Source of the DNA: Allobosea sp. 47.2.35
Lineage (GTDB): Bacteria; Pseudomonadota; Alphaproteobacteria; Rhizobiales; Beijerinckiaceae
Direction: 5' to 3'
Assembly (NCBI RefSeq): GCF_024655635.1
Contig: NZ_JANLGI010000016.1
Coordinates: forward strand, 62,001-126,000
Length of the DNA: 64,000 nucleotides
Below are positions 1 to 7,655 of this stretch, one piece after another. Position 1 is the stretch's first letter. Each line of letters opens with the position of its first letter. The notes under the pieces are model-generated. The model was not told where the DNA came from. It saw nothing but the letters and a program-made list of their open reading frames with translations, and made no database searches. The position numbers and the translations under genes are program-made.

Positions 1-179
1 TCACCGCGATGGGTACCAGCATCTCAATGGTCTGGCGGAACCTGCCGGTGATGCTCGCCTGGGGCGCTATCGTGCTCGCGCTGTTCCTCGTCGCGGTTGC
101 GACAGGGCTGCTCGGCCTGATCGTCGTCTTTCCGCTGCTCGGCCACGCAACCTGGCACAGCTACAAGGCGCTCAGGTGA
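1..179 (+). CDS. DUF2189-type membrane protein, C-terminal end (partial)
   Basis: Only the last 58 codons are in the window; the gene begins upstream. The readable part has one long hydrophobic segment (MLAWGAIVLALFLVAVATG) followed by LIVVFPLLGHATWHSYKALR. This ending is typical of the DUF2189 family of small integral membrane proteins of Rhizobiales. The function of that family is not established. Its stop codon overlaps the GTG start of fixI by 3 bases, so the two are translationally coupled and probably share a transcript. The family assignment rests on the remembered C-terminal signature only. Confidence 0.7.
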   Translation, partial: TAMGTSISMVWRNLPVMLAWGAIVLALFLVAVATGLLGLIVVFPLLGHATWHSYKALR

Positions 180-2431
180 GCTGCTGCGCGCCGCCGCTGG
201 CTCTGGACGGCGCGCCCGATCCGTCCGCTGCGCGGCAGGAGATTCGCCTCGCCAGCCGCGATCTCGGCAATGGTCTGCGGCAGAGCGACCTTTCGGTCCC
301 CGGCCTGCACTGCGCCGCCTGCATAAGGACGGTCGAGACCGGGCTTGCGCGACTGCCGGGCGTGGCGCAGGTCCGGGTCAATCTCTCGACCCGCCGCGTT
401 GCCGTGCAGTGGCGGGGCGAGCAGGCGCCGGAGCTGCTGACGGCGCTGGCCGGGCTCGGCTATCCCGGCCATCTCTTCGAGAGCGCGGCGGAAGGGACGG
501 ACCCCGAGCGCGACCGGCTGATCCGGGCGCTGGCAGTCGCCGGCTTCTGCGCCATGAACATCATGCTGCTCTCGGTCTCGGTCTGGTCGGGGGCGGAGCC
601 TGAGACGCGGCAGGCCTTCCACTGGATTTCCGGCGCGCTGGCCTTGCCCTGCCTGATCTACTCGGGCCGCATCTTCTTCGCTTCCGCCTGGGTCGTGCTG
701 CGGCGCGGGCGCACCAATATGGACGTGCCGATCTCGATCGGCATCTGCCTCGCCTTCGCGCTCAGCCTCTACGACACGATCCACGATGGCCCGCATGCCT
801 ATTTCGATGCCGCGACCTCGCTGATCTTCTTCCTGCTGATTGGCCGAACGCTCGACCACCTGATGCATGAGAAGACGCGGGCTGCCGTGCGCGGCCTGAT
901 GCGACTGGCGCCGCGCGGCGCGACCGTGCTCGATGCCGATGGCAGTCGGAACTATCTGCCACTGGGGGAGGTCGTGCCGGGCATGCGCATCGCGCTCACC
1001 GCCGGCGAACGTGTGCCGGTCGACGGCATCGTGGAGGAGGGCGCTTCCGAGCTCGACTGCGCCATCGCCACCGGCGAGAGCGCGCCGCGATCCGTCTCGC
1101 CGGGCATGCCGGTGCAGGCCGGAACGCTCAATCTCTCCGGTCCGCTGACGATCCGCGCAACGGCAAAGGCCGAGAGCTCGTTCCTTGCCGAGATGGTCCG
1201 ATTGATGGAGGCGGCGGAGGGTGGCCGCGCCCGTTATCGGCGCATCGCCGACCGGGCGGCGGCGCTCTATTCGCCAGTCGTCCATGCGACCGCGCTGATC
1301 GCCTTCCTCGGGTGGATGATGGCCACCGGCGACTGGCACCGGGCAATCACCATCGCGATTGCCGTACTGATCATCACCTGCCCCTGCGCGCTGGGGCTGG
1401 CGGTGCCGATCGTGCAGGTCGTGGCCTCGCGGCGCCTGTTTGAGGCCGGCATCATGGTGAAGGATGGCTCCGCCATCGAGCGGATCGCCGAGATCGATAC
1501 GGTCGCCTTCGACAAGACGGGCACGCTGACCTATGGCCAGCCGCAACTTGTCGATCCTACTTCGCTCCAGGCAAACGATCTTGCCATCGCGGCGGCCATT
1601 GCGCGGCGTTCGAGCCACCCGCTCTCGCGCGCCATCGCGGCTGCGGCGCCGGACGCGGGGCTGGCGCCGAGCGAAGTTCGGGAGCATCCTGGGCTCGGAA
1701 TCGAGGCCGCGCTGGAAGGCCATCTTTATCGCCTCGGGCGGGCGGAATGGGCACTTGCGGAAGCGGGCGGCCAGCCGGAAAACGGCACGGTGCTGAGCCG
1801 CGATGGCGCGCTCGTCGCCTGCTTCGCCTTTGCCGAGACCTTGCGCCCGCAGGCGCGTGCCGCCGTCGATGCCCTGCGCGGGGGTGGGCTCGCCATCGTG
1901 CTGCTCTCCGGCGATCGTCCGGAGGCCGTGCAACCGATCGCGGGCCGGCTTGGCATCGACGAGGTCTCAGCCGGTTTGCTGCCTGCCGGGAAGGTTCAGC
2001 GTCTCGCCGCGCTGGCGACCGAGGGACGCAAGGTGCTGATGGTCGGCGACGGCCTCAACGATGCTCCGGCGCTGGCCATGGCGCATGCCTCGATGGCGCC
2101 GGCCTCGGCCGCCGATATCGGCCGCAACGCCGCGGATTTTGTCTTCCTGCATGACGGGCTCGATGCCGTACCGGTCGCTGTCGCCGTCGCGCGGGCCGCC
2201 GGCCGGCTGGTGCGGCAGAACTTCGCGCTCGCGATCCTCTATAATGTGCTCGCCCTGCCGGTCGCGATCGCCGGCTATGTCACGCCGCTGATCGCGGCGC
2301 TTGCCATGTCGCTGTCCTCGATCCTCGTCGTCGCCAATGCCTTGCGCCTCGATGCAGGACGAGCGCTCGTGCCTGTCAACGCCAGCTCGCAACCGGCTGG
2401 AAGACTCTTGGTTCAGGAGCCGGGTGAATGA
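176..2431 (+). CDS. fixI: FixI/CcoI copper-transporting P-type ATPase
   Basis: A 751-residue P1B-type ATPase of the inner membrane that exports copper needed to build cbb3-type cytochrome oxidase. Visible motifs in order are an N-terminal heavy-metal-associated domain with GLHCAACI (Cys46, Cys49), several membrane segments, the transmembrane CPC motif (Cys402, Cys404), the phosphorylation loop DKTGTLT (Asp446) and the hinge GDGLNDAPALA. The Cys-Cys near the N terminus (MSCCAP) and the NLSTRRVAV stretch after the metal site resemble FixI/CcoI rather than CopA. The GTG start overlaps the upstream stop, and the gene overlaps fixS by 4 bp (ATGA), which strongly supports FixI identity. No fixG, fixH or oxidase structural genes are visible at this end, so the rest of the operon, if present, lies upstream. 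Confidence 0.93.
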   Translation: MSCCAPPLALDGAPDPSAARQEIRLASRDLGNGLRQSDLSVPGLHCAACIRTVETGLARLPGVAQVRVNLSTRRVAVQWRGEQAPELLTALAGLGYPGHLFESAAEGTDPERDRLIRALAVAGFCAMNIMLLSVSVWSGAEPETRQAFHWISGALALPCLIYSGRIFFASAWVVLRRGRTNMDVPISIGICLAFALSLYDTIHDGPHAYFDAATSLIFFLLIGRTLDHLMHEKTRAAVRGLMRLAPRGATVLDADGSRNYLPLGEVVPGMRIALTAGERVPVDGIVEEGASELDCAIATGESAPRSVSPGMPVQAGTLNLSGPLTIRATAKAESSFLAEMVRLMEAAEGGRARYRRIADRAAALYSPVVHATALIAFLGWMMATGDWHRAITIAIAVLIITCPCALGLAVPIVQVVASRRLFEAGIMVKDGSAIERIAEIDTVAFDKTGTLTYGQPQLVDPTSLQANDLAIAAAIARRSSHPLSRAIAAAAPDAGLAPSEVREHPGLGIEAALEGHLYRLGRAEWALAEAGGQPENGTVLSRDGALVACFAFAETLRPQARAAVDALRGGGLAIVLLSGDRPEAVQPIAGRLGIDEVSAGLLPAGKVQRLAALATEGRKVLMVGDGLNDAPALAMAHASMAPASAADIGRNAADFVFLHDGLDAVPVAVAVARAAGRLVRQNFALAILYNVLALPVAIAGYVTPLIAALAMSLSSILVVANALRLDAGRALVPVNASSQPAGRLLVQEPGE

Positions 2432-2580
2432 GCAGCCTCGTTTTCCTCGTCCCATTAGCATTGCTACTGGGCGGGGCGGGTCTTGCCGCCTTCCTATGGT
2501 CGCTTCGCAATGGCCAATATGATGACCTCAACGGAGCGGCTGAGCGCATCCTGATCGATGACGAACGAGATACCCAATGA
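2428..2580 (+). CDS. fixS: FixS/CcoS cbb3 oxidase maturation protein
   Basis: A 50-residue single-pass membrane protein. One N-terminal hydrophobic helix (LVFLVPLALLLGGAGLAAF) is followed by WSLRNGQYDDLNGAAERIL, the hallmark of the CcoS/FixS family. CcoS is needed for cofactor insertion (heme b and copper) into cbb3 oxidase. It starts on an ATGA overlap with fixI, the usual fixIS coupling. The gene is short but full length for the family. The last codons run directly into the scarred region that begins the foreign segment. Confidence 0.93.
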   Translation: MSSLVFLVPLALLLGGAGLAAFLWSLRNGQYDDLNGAAERILIDDERDTQ

Positions 2581-2715
2581 CGATCTTCGTGTTCGATCGT
2601 TTGGCGGTGCGGCTCCACGAGAAATAAAGGCCACAAGGGAACCATTACATTTCTGGTTATGAGCCGGTTCGTACGCGGAAATGTGTAACGGACCATTAGA
2701 GCCATGCACGAATTT

Positions 2716-2765
2716 CCGACCTGTCACTCTGGAGGTTACGTGTTCGAACCCCGTCGCTCGCGCCA
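2716..2765 (+). pseudogene. tRNA-Asp(GTC)-like 3' remnant
   Basis: Read as a tRNA, this stretch has correct spacing for the 3' two thirds of the molecule: anticodon loop CTGTCAC (anticodon GTC), a 5-base variable loop AGGTT, TTCGAAC T loop, a 7-base acceptor strand CGCTCGC, discriminator G and encoded CCA at 2763-2765. G73 and GTC both fit tRNA-Asp. The anticodon stem has two mismatches and the T stem one. No proper D arm or 5' acceptor strand (expected GCGAGCG) precedes it, although TTAGAGC at 2695-2701 resembles a D-arm remnant. I read it as a decayed or recombination-derived copy, typical of a tRNA-targeted integration site. Confidence 0.55.
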
Positions 2766-2852
2766 TTTAAATCGATGACTCATTGGTGTTATCGTCATTA
2801 CATTTCTATAGCTAAAATCATTAAATTTTTGTCCCGGTTTGCTCCCTCTGAG

Positions 2853-3140
2853 CTTTCGCCGGTCTACCGCTTCACGACCGAGGACGAGGTCGTCACTATG
2901 GCCAACGACACGCCCTTCGGGTTGGCCGCCTATTTCTACTCGAAGGATCTCGGCCGCGCCTTCCGCGTCGCGGAGGAACTCGAATCCGGCATGGTCGGCA
3001 TCAACTCCGCCATTCTCGGCACTGAGGTCGCCCCCTTCGGCGGTGTGAAGGAGTCGGGCCTCGGCCGCGAGGGATCGCTCCACGGCATGGATGAGTTCGT
3101 CGAGATCAAGTACATGCTCGTAGGCGGAGTTGGGCTGTAA
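2853..3140 (+). pseudogene. Succinate-semialdehyde dehydrogenase (GabD-like) 3' fragment
   Basis: About 95 residues match the C terminus of NAD(P)-dependent aldehyde dehydrogenases of the GabD type: PVYRFTTEDEVVTMANDTPFG, then YSKDLGRAFRVAEELESGMVGIN, then the end motif PFGGVKESGLGREGS and a final EIKYM. The catalytic Cys, Glu and NAD-binding regions (roughly the first 380 residues of a normal 480-residue enzyme) are absent. The reading frame continues upstream only into AT-rich, unrelated sequence. It is a truncated gene end left by recombination and cannot encode a working enzyme. Confidence 0.8.
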
Positions 3141-3281
3141 CATTGGTCGCCGCTTAGATATCGAAGATGAATAGCTCCACGATGAGCACCACACCTGGGA
3201 ACAGTTCGCGGAAACGGGTCATCTCGACCACAAGGCGTTAGATCGCCAGCACTAACGAATGTCGGGATCGGTGGTTGCGAG

Positions 3282-3297
3282 CCCCCGCAACCAAAAT
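3282..3297 (+). other. Possible attachment-site core: initiator-tRNA 3' end
   Basis: The sequence cccccgcaacca followed by aaaat equals the expected 3' end of tRNA-fMet, including the acceptor CCCCGCA, discriminator A and CCA. The A at acceptor position 72 reflects the unpaired first pair unique to initiator tRNAs. No T arm lies upstream, so only the 3' tip remains. A double-hairpin terminator follows 7 bases later, as expected behind a tRNA gene. It could mark an integration junction. The preceding GGTTGCG (3273-3279) also pairs with CGCAACC (3286-3292), so a chance hairpin is the alternative. Confidence 0.4.
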
Positions 3298-3303
3298 AAA
3301 AGA

Positions 3304-3351
3304 ATGCCGTGCTTCGGCATCCAAAGCCGCCCTCCAAAGGGCGGCTTTTTT
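3304..3351 (+). terminator. Double-hairpin Rho-independent terminator
   Basis: A first small hairpin (ATGCCG / CGGCAT, 3304-3320) is followed by a strong one, GCCGCCC (3326-3332) with GGGCGGC (3339-3345), loop tccaaa, extended by flanking A:T pairs and ending in a run of six T. Orientation is plus strand. It would stop transcription coming from fixIS or from a lost tRNA gene and insulate the cassette downstream. Confidence 0.8.
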
Positions 3352-3354
3352 GTT

Positions 3355-3605
3355 GGGAGAATCGACCGCAACATCGATCATGCTCGCGATCTCATAGCCG
3401 CCCTCGATCGGCCGGATACAGAGGCCTCGATCAGCAACCGAGAAATGTCGAGCGCCTCCGTGCACGTTCCTTATCTGTCAGAGCCTCGCGCAAGGTTTCG
3501 ACCTTCCTGCGATACAGGCCGGCCAGGTTGGGGGGTCATGCGTTTCGCGCGCGGCCTCCAGGTCCGCCAGTTTCGCTGCGACGCTCGTGGAATTGACGTC
3601 GGAGT
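3355..3605 (-). pseudogene. Serine recombinase C-terminal remnant, frameshifted
   Basis: On the minus strand three reading frames successively give AAKLADLEAARET, then LAGLYRRKVETLREAL, then RPIEGGYEIASM. In this order they resemble the C-terminal coiled-coil and tail region of large serine site-specific recombinases (pattern LA.LYRRKV..L..AL.D, then LIE....RP..GGY.I). At least two frameshifts separate the pieces, and no resolvase catalytic domain with its serine was found. It is best read as the dead end of an integrase gene that once mobilised this segment. Confidence is limited by shortness. Confidence 0.5.
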
Positions 3606-3726
3606 GCAAACAGCCGGGCCGCAAAGGGGAGCCTCACTTAGCTCAACGCATCCGGGAGCTCGATCATCAAACATTTTGGGCTGAAAGGCTCGTGGCGTGG
3701 AAGCCATGATCGGCTTTGGCGATTTG

Positions 3727-3740
3727 TCGGACATGTCCGA
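3727..3740. promoter_or_regulatory. Perfect 14-bp palindrome upstream of the protease cassette
   Basis: TCGGACATGTCCGA is a perfect inverted repeat ending 107 bp before the ATG of the hydrolase gene. The region 3606-3847 is otherwise non-coding as far as I can see. A homodimeric regulator operator is the simplest reading. No candidate regulator gene is present within the cassette. Confidence 0.35.
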
Positions 3741-3847
3741 TGTGCCAGAAGCGGAAATCGGCAGCCTCGCAAGAAGCGGCCCATTGGGGATTGCAAAACC
3801 CGGCGGGACGATAGAACCTGTTGATATTGCCGAAGGGACGAGCAGCG

Positions 3848-4990
3848 ATGCCTCTTGTGTTCGTTCATGGTGTTGCCACTCGCCAGACCCCTGCGTACCA
3901 AGCCTTCGTGAGCCAGCGGGACGACCTGTTCAAGCGGCTCGTCATCGGCAACGACGATCAAGTGTTCGACCCCGATTGGGGCAGTGACGCCGTCACCTTC
4001 TTCAGGGGCGGATGGGTTCCGACACCCGGCGGGAACGAGGCGATGGGCGGCGGCAAAGCCCTCGTAGCCGACGGTGCATCGGTCGCGTCCGCCGTCGCAT
4101 CGCGCGATGTCGAACAGGGTGTCGATCTCGCAATGGCAGCGCTTCTCCAGCGTCGCGCCGCCGAGAACCAGCCACTCAGCCAACAGGATCTCGACGTCTT
4201 CGCGGCGGCGGTCGGCTATCTCGCCAAGGGCGGCGACAAGACGGCCTTCGGGCCAAACGAGACAGATGCGCAGTTCACGCAGACCCTGAGGGACGAACTG
4301 GGGCCGGCCATGCCGCCTGCGGTGGTCGAGGCCATGAGCATCGGCAACGTGTTCTCGGCCATCGGCGACGCGGTTAAGAAGGTGACGGATTCGGTCAGGA
4401 ACAAGTCGTCGGATGCCGTGCTCCGGTTCGTGCGTGAACCGCTCAGCCAGCAGGTCGCGCTCTTCTTGGGTGACATCTTCGTCTATCTTCGCTACCGCGA
4501 GACGGATGGAGAGAACGGGACCTACAACCGCATCTTCACGCCCATTATCACGGCGCTCGTGAAGGCTGTCGCCGCCCAGCGGGACGGCCAGAAGCTGATC
4601 GTGGTCGGTCACAGTCTGGGGGCTGTCATTCTCTATGACCTGCTCACGAACGAGCGGTCTCTGAAAGCCGTGCGGGACGCCGCCGGCAAGGATCTGTCGA
4701 TCGATGCCCTGGTCACAGTCGGCGCCCAGCCCGGCCTGTTCGCCGACATGGGTCTCTATGGCAACAGCGAATCGGGCAAGCTGCCGCGGCCTTCCTGTGT
4801 CCAGAGCTGGATGAACGTCTTCGACTACACAGACGTCTTATCGTTTCGGTGTGAGCCGTTCTTTTCCGACGTCAAGGACTTGGCTTTCGACAACGTATCG
4901 GGAGCCCTGGAGGCGCATTCGGCCTATTTCCAGCGCCCCAGCTTCTACAGCAGGCTGCAGGACCGTCTGGGCCTGCCGGCGCAGGCGTGA
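3848..4990 (+). CDS. Alpha/beta hydrolase of the protease cassette
   Basis: A 380-residue protein with an alpha/beta-hydrolase layout: LVFVHG near the N terminus (oxyanion-hole HG), nucleophile elbow GHSLG with Ser256, a probable acid in NVFDYTDVLSF (Asp327 or Asp329) and His357 in AHSAYF. A helical insert (about residues 90-215) separates the first strand from the nucleophile. No signal peptide or membrane helix is seen, so it is probably cytoplasmic. The ATG at 3848 is chosen because GAAGGGA lies about 10 bases upstream; an in-frame TTG at 3821 is the alternative. It overlaps the caspase-like gene by 4 bp (GTGA). Substrate is unknown: lipase, esterase or thioesterase activity are all possible, and in this context it may be an effector or a protease-processed partner. 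Confidence 0.8.
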   Translation: MPLVFVHGVATRQTPAYQAFVSQRDDLFKRLVIGNDDQVFDPDWGSDAVTFFRGGWVPTPGGNEAMGGGKALVADGASVASAVASRDVEQGVDLAMAALLQRRAAENQPLSQQDLDVFAAAVGYLAKGGDKTAFGPNETDAQFTQTLRDELGPAMPPAVVEAMSIGNVFSAIGDAVKKVTDSVRNKSSDAVLRFVREPLSQQVALFLGDIFVYLRYRETDGENGTYNRIFTPIITALVKAVAAQRDGQKLIVVGHSLGAVILYDLLTNERSLKAVRDAAGKDLSIDALVTVGAQPGLFADMGLYGNSESGKLPRPSCVQSWMNVFDYTDVLSFRCEPFFSDVKDLAFDNVSGALEAHSAYFQRPSFYSRLQDRLGLPAQA

Positions 4991-6195
4991 CCCGCGTCTA
5001 CACGGCGCCCGGCAAGACGAAGGGCTTACGGGTGCTGCTTGTCGGAGCAGGCGTCTACCCGCACACCAAGCAGGGCCGGGCTGGGATCCCTCTCCTTGAC
5101 GACCTGACCAGCGTCGCGCCCGGGATCATGACGTTCGCTCAGTGCTTGCTCACGACCTGGCGCGATACCCTCGCAACAGACTTGCTGACGGTGGACCTGC
5201 TCCTGAGCGATCCGGCACAGCCCGCCGGCGCCGTCTGGCCAGGTTTCGGGGCTGCCGGCGAGGTGGCCGCCCTCACGCCGATCAGCCCCGCGACCTTCGA
5301 CAATATCGACCAGGCACTGCAGGAGGCGCGCGCTGGAGCTGAGGCGGACGAAGCCCTGCTGCTGCTGTTCTGCGGCCACGGGTTCTCAAGGACCGATCGA
5401 TACTTCGTCGCCGGGGATTTCGGTCTGGGCGGCAACCCGTGGGGCCGCAAGGTCGTGAACCTGACGAAACTTGACCTCGCACTGCAGCAGGAGTCGCCAC
5501 GCACCGTGTGGCTCTTCTGGGATTGCTGCGCCGACATCCCGATGGAGATTCTTGATGCACTCGGCGAAGTGGGGGATTCGCTGATTCAGCCTCTCGCCTC
5601 GAAGCTTTCCGCCGCAATCGCGTCGAAGGGTCGATCCTCCCGGTTCGGCATCGCCTCCTCGGCGCTCGGCGCGAAGGCGTTCGGCGTGCCCGGACAGGCG
5701 ACCCGGTTCACCGAGATGTTAGTCGAAGCGCTGGACGGCGCCGGTGCCACGAAGCTCATCGAGGGCACATGGTGGGTCGACCACATCGGCATCCAGGAGG
5801 CGATGCAGACCTACGTCAAGCGGCACCCCGCGTTGAAGAACCCCGAATTCTACATCTTTTCCACGCCCTTCTTCTCGGACACTCCGGAGCGGATGCGCTT
5901 TCGCGCTCTGACCGCGCCGCCGATGTCGTTCCTGCTCGCGAGTTCAGCGCCTCGCAAGGGGGCGCTGAAGCAGATGCGCCTATGCGTGCTCCCGGATGGT
6001 GAGGATGACGACTCAAAAGCAGTTCTGGGGTTCGAGCCGAAGCAGCCGGACACCGCGCTCGTTTGCTTCAAGCTGCCGCCGCGCAAGACCTACACGGTCA
6101 AGGCCGTCGTGCTGGCCGAGGGAGCGACGCCGCAGTTGCGCTCTTGCTTCGCCGACCTGCCGCTTGCAGACCCCGCGGAGTTCGAGGTGCAATGA
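4987..6195 (+). CDS. Caspase-like (clan CD, C14-type) cysteine protease
   Basis: A 402-residue protein with the two landmarks of the caspase/metacaspase fold. A buried strand leads to the catalytic His in LLLLFCGHGFSRTDRYFVAGD (His131). A second strand leads to the catalytic Cys in VWLFWDCCAD (Cys180 or Cys181). The tract between is short and polar, as in prokaryotic caspase-like proteins. About 200 residues follow the catalytic core; the last 100 look beta-rich and may be a substrate-binding or partner domain. No signal peptide is seen. The GTG start overlaps the hydrolase stop, and the gene overlaps the next by 4 bp (ATGA), so the three are one translationally coupled unit. Bacterial caspase-like proteases often act in cell-suicide or defence systems; that role is inference here. 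Confidence 0.75.
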   Translation: MTRVYTAPGKTKGLRVLLVGAGVYPHTKQGRAGIPLLDDLTSVAPGIMTFAQCLLTTWRDTLATDLLTVDLLLSDPAQPAGAVWPGFGAAGEVAALTPISPATFDNIDQALQEARAGAEADEALLLLFCGHGFSRTDRYFVAGDFGLGGNPWGRKVVNLTKLDLALQQESPRTVWLFWDCCADIPMEILDALGEVGDSLIQPLASKLSAAIASKGRSSRFGIASSALGAKAFGVPGQATRFTEMLVEALDGAGATKLIEGTWWVDHIGIQEAMQTYVKRHPALKNPEFYIFSTPFFSDTPERMRFRALTAPPMSFLLASSAPRKGALKQMRLCVLPDGEDDDSKAVLGFEPKQPDTALVCFKLPPRKTYTVKAVVLAEGATPQLRSCFADLPLADPAEFEVQ

Positions 6196-7520
6196 TCGAA
6201 CTCACGATATCCTGCTCGGTCGCCATGGGGCCGCTCGACGTCTCCGTTTATCCCCCAGACGAGAGCGAGCAACCTTTCGAGTTCACGCTCTCCTCGGGCA
6301 CTCTGTCGAAGACATTGCCGGCCCATGCGGGCCGGTACACGGTGATTGCACGGCGACCCAACGGCTCGAAGCTGCGCCGCAATGCGGACGTGTCGAACGA
6401 AGACATGACCGTCAACCTCGCCGAGGCGCTTCGTCCGGTGCCCAACCCGAAGATGCAGCGGGAAATCGAGCGTGGGGACATCGCACTCCCCACCAGAACG
6501 ACACAGCCGAGCTTCGGCGCGCCGCTGTCAGGCGTTTTCGCCTCTATCCTGGGCAATGCAGCCGTCAGGGCCATCGTGGCCGGCACCAAGCCGCCCCCAG
6601 ATTTGGCGGCGCCGGCGTTCAGGACGTGGCGTTTCGACGGTCGAGGTTGGCAAGAAGCCCAAGCGCCGGACGGCGCCTTGGAGGTGACAAGAGCGGACGA
6701 CCTTTACAAGGTAACCATTCGGCCGGCCGCCGCAGGCGGCGATGGAGCAGGCACGGTCCGGTGCATCAGCGCGGTCGACGGCACGGGTTTCGGGCCGCAT
6801 GTCATGCTGCCTCCCTTCGCCGACCCGGTCGAACTGACCTTCGTGAAGAAAGGCCTCTCCGCCTACGCTATCGATCGTGGGACAAGCCCAGGCCAGCAGC
6901 GGGTTCCCGTTGCCGTGGTGAACCCGGCCAGGCCGGCGGTCGCCGATCTTCTGTCGGCTCTTGCCTCCCCGATCACGCAATCGGCCGAGACAATCTGGAG
7001 CCAGGTATCGCCCGATCTCGTGGAACAGGCGGCGCAAGATACCGACACCATTCTCGCGATGCTGCTCGACAAGTTCCGCAAGCCAGCCGAAGCGCTGATT
7101 GCGGCACATTACCTCCTGCGTTTCAGCCCGGCTCGCCTGCCGCTGGAATGGGCAGGCAATCTGTGTCACGCTTCTCCCTATGCGTCGGACGGCCCCGTGA
7201 TCGCCGCCTGGGCCTGGATTTATAACCGGCCCAAGGACGCCTCTGACGACACCGTGAGTGAATCCGTCAGTCGGTATCTTTCTATGGCTCTGAAACGTCC
7301 CGTGACGTTGTTCGCGCGGTCGCGGACGCTTCTGATCGAGGCGCGCTGGTTTGCCGCGCAAAACCCGGCTCTCGAAGCGCGCTGGACCGATATGGAAGTG
7401 TTCTGGCGGGCGGGCGCAGGCGCGGGTGGACTTGAGGCGTTCTGGGGGCGTGCCCCCGACGCACCTGGCCATTCCGATCATGCCGGGAACGATCACGATA
7501 TTCCGCGTGATATCCGATGA
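6192..7520 (+). CDS. Unrecognised cassette protein, possibly frameshifted at its end
   Basis: A 442-residue protein I do not recognise. The N-terminal 80 residues are beta-rich (ELTISCSV, DVSVYPP, FEFTLSSG, GRYTVIARRP), like a small carboxypeptidase-regulatory or Ig-type domain. The middle is mixed, and residues 285-400 are helical (LLDKFRKPAEALIAAHYLLRF, EWAGNLCHAS, AWAWIYNRP), resembling helical repeats. No enzyme motif is visible. ATG at 6192 is set by the 4-bp overlap with the caspase-like gene. The final 22 residues are low-complexity His/Asp-rich. A one-base change in the G run near 7444-7448 would instead give a protein-like ending (WGVPPTHLAIPIMPG) and a stop at 7545. It may be the scaffold, sensor or substrate of the protease. 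Confidence 0.65.
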   Translation: MIELTISCSVAMGPLDVSVYPPDESEQPFEFTLSSGTLSKTLPAHAGRYTVIARRPNGSKLRRNADVSNEDMTVNLAEALRPVPNPKMQREIERGDIALPTRTTQPSFGAPLSGVFASILGNAAVRAIVAGTKPPPDLAAPAFRTWRFDGRGWQEAQAPDGALEVTRADDLYKVTIRPAAAGGDGAGTVRCISAVDGTGFGPHVMLPPFADPVELTFVKKGLSAYAIDRGTSPGQQRVPVAVVNPARPAVADLLSALASPITQSAETIWSQVSPDLVEQAAQDTDTILAMLLDKFRKPAEALIAAHYLLRFSPARLPLEWAGNLCHASPYASDGPVIAAWAWIYNRPKDASDDTVSESVSRYLSMALKRPVTLFARSRTLLIEARWFAAQNPALEARWTDMEVFWRAGAGAGGLEAFWGRAPDAPGHSDHAGNDHDIPRDIR

Positions 7521-7655
7521 GAACCTGTCTCTCGCCAAAGAATAGAGCTGCTAAGACGATGCGGAATTATTCGCTTGCCTGCAGGAACAGCTTGCCAGCA
7601 GACGGCAATTCCTCTGATCTTGTGCTGCGCTCATTCCCTGTCGCCGGACGCAATC

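Noticed and set aside
161..1933. Long minus-strand open frame (590 codons) opposite fixI
   Set aside because: It is Arg/His/Asp-rich without hydrophobic or motif structure, and lies exactly opposite a clear P-type ATPase. It is a shadow frame caused by high GC.
3273..3292. Small hairpin GGTTGCG/CGCAACC as a terminator
   Set aside because: It has only an A-rich tail and overlaps the initiator-tRNA-like tip, which explains the right arm better.
3259..3684. Plus-strand open frames in the scar region
   Set aside because: They cross a terminator hairpin and lie opposite recombinase-like remnants; no protein-like features.
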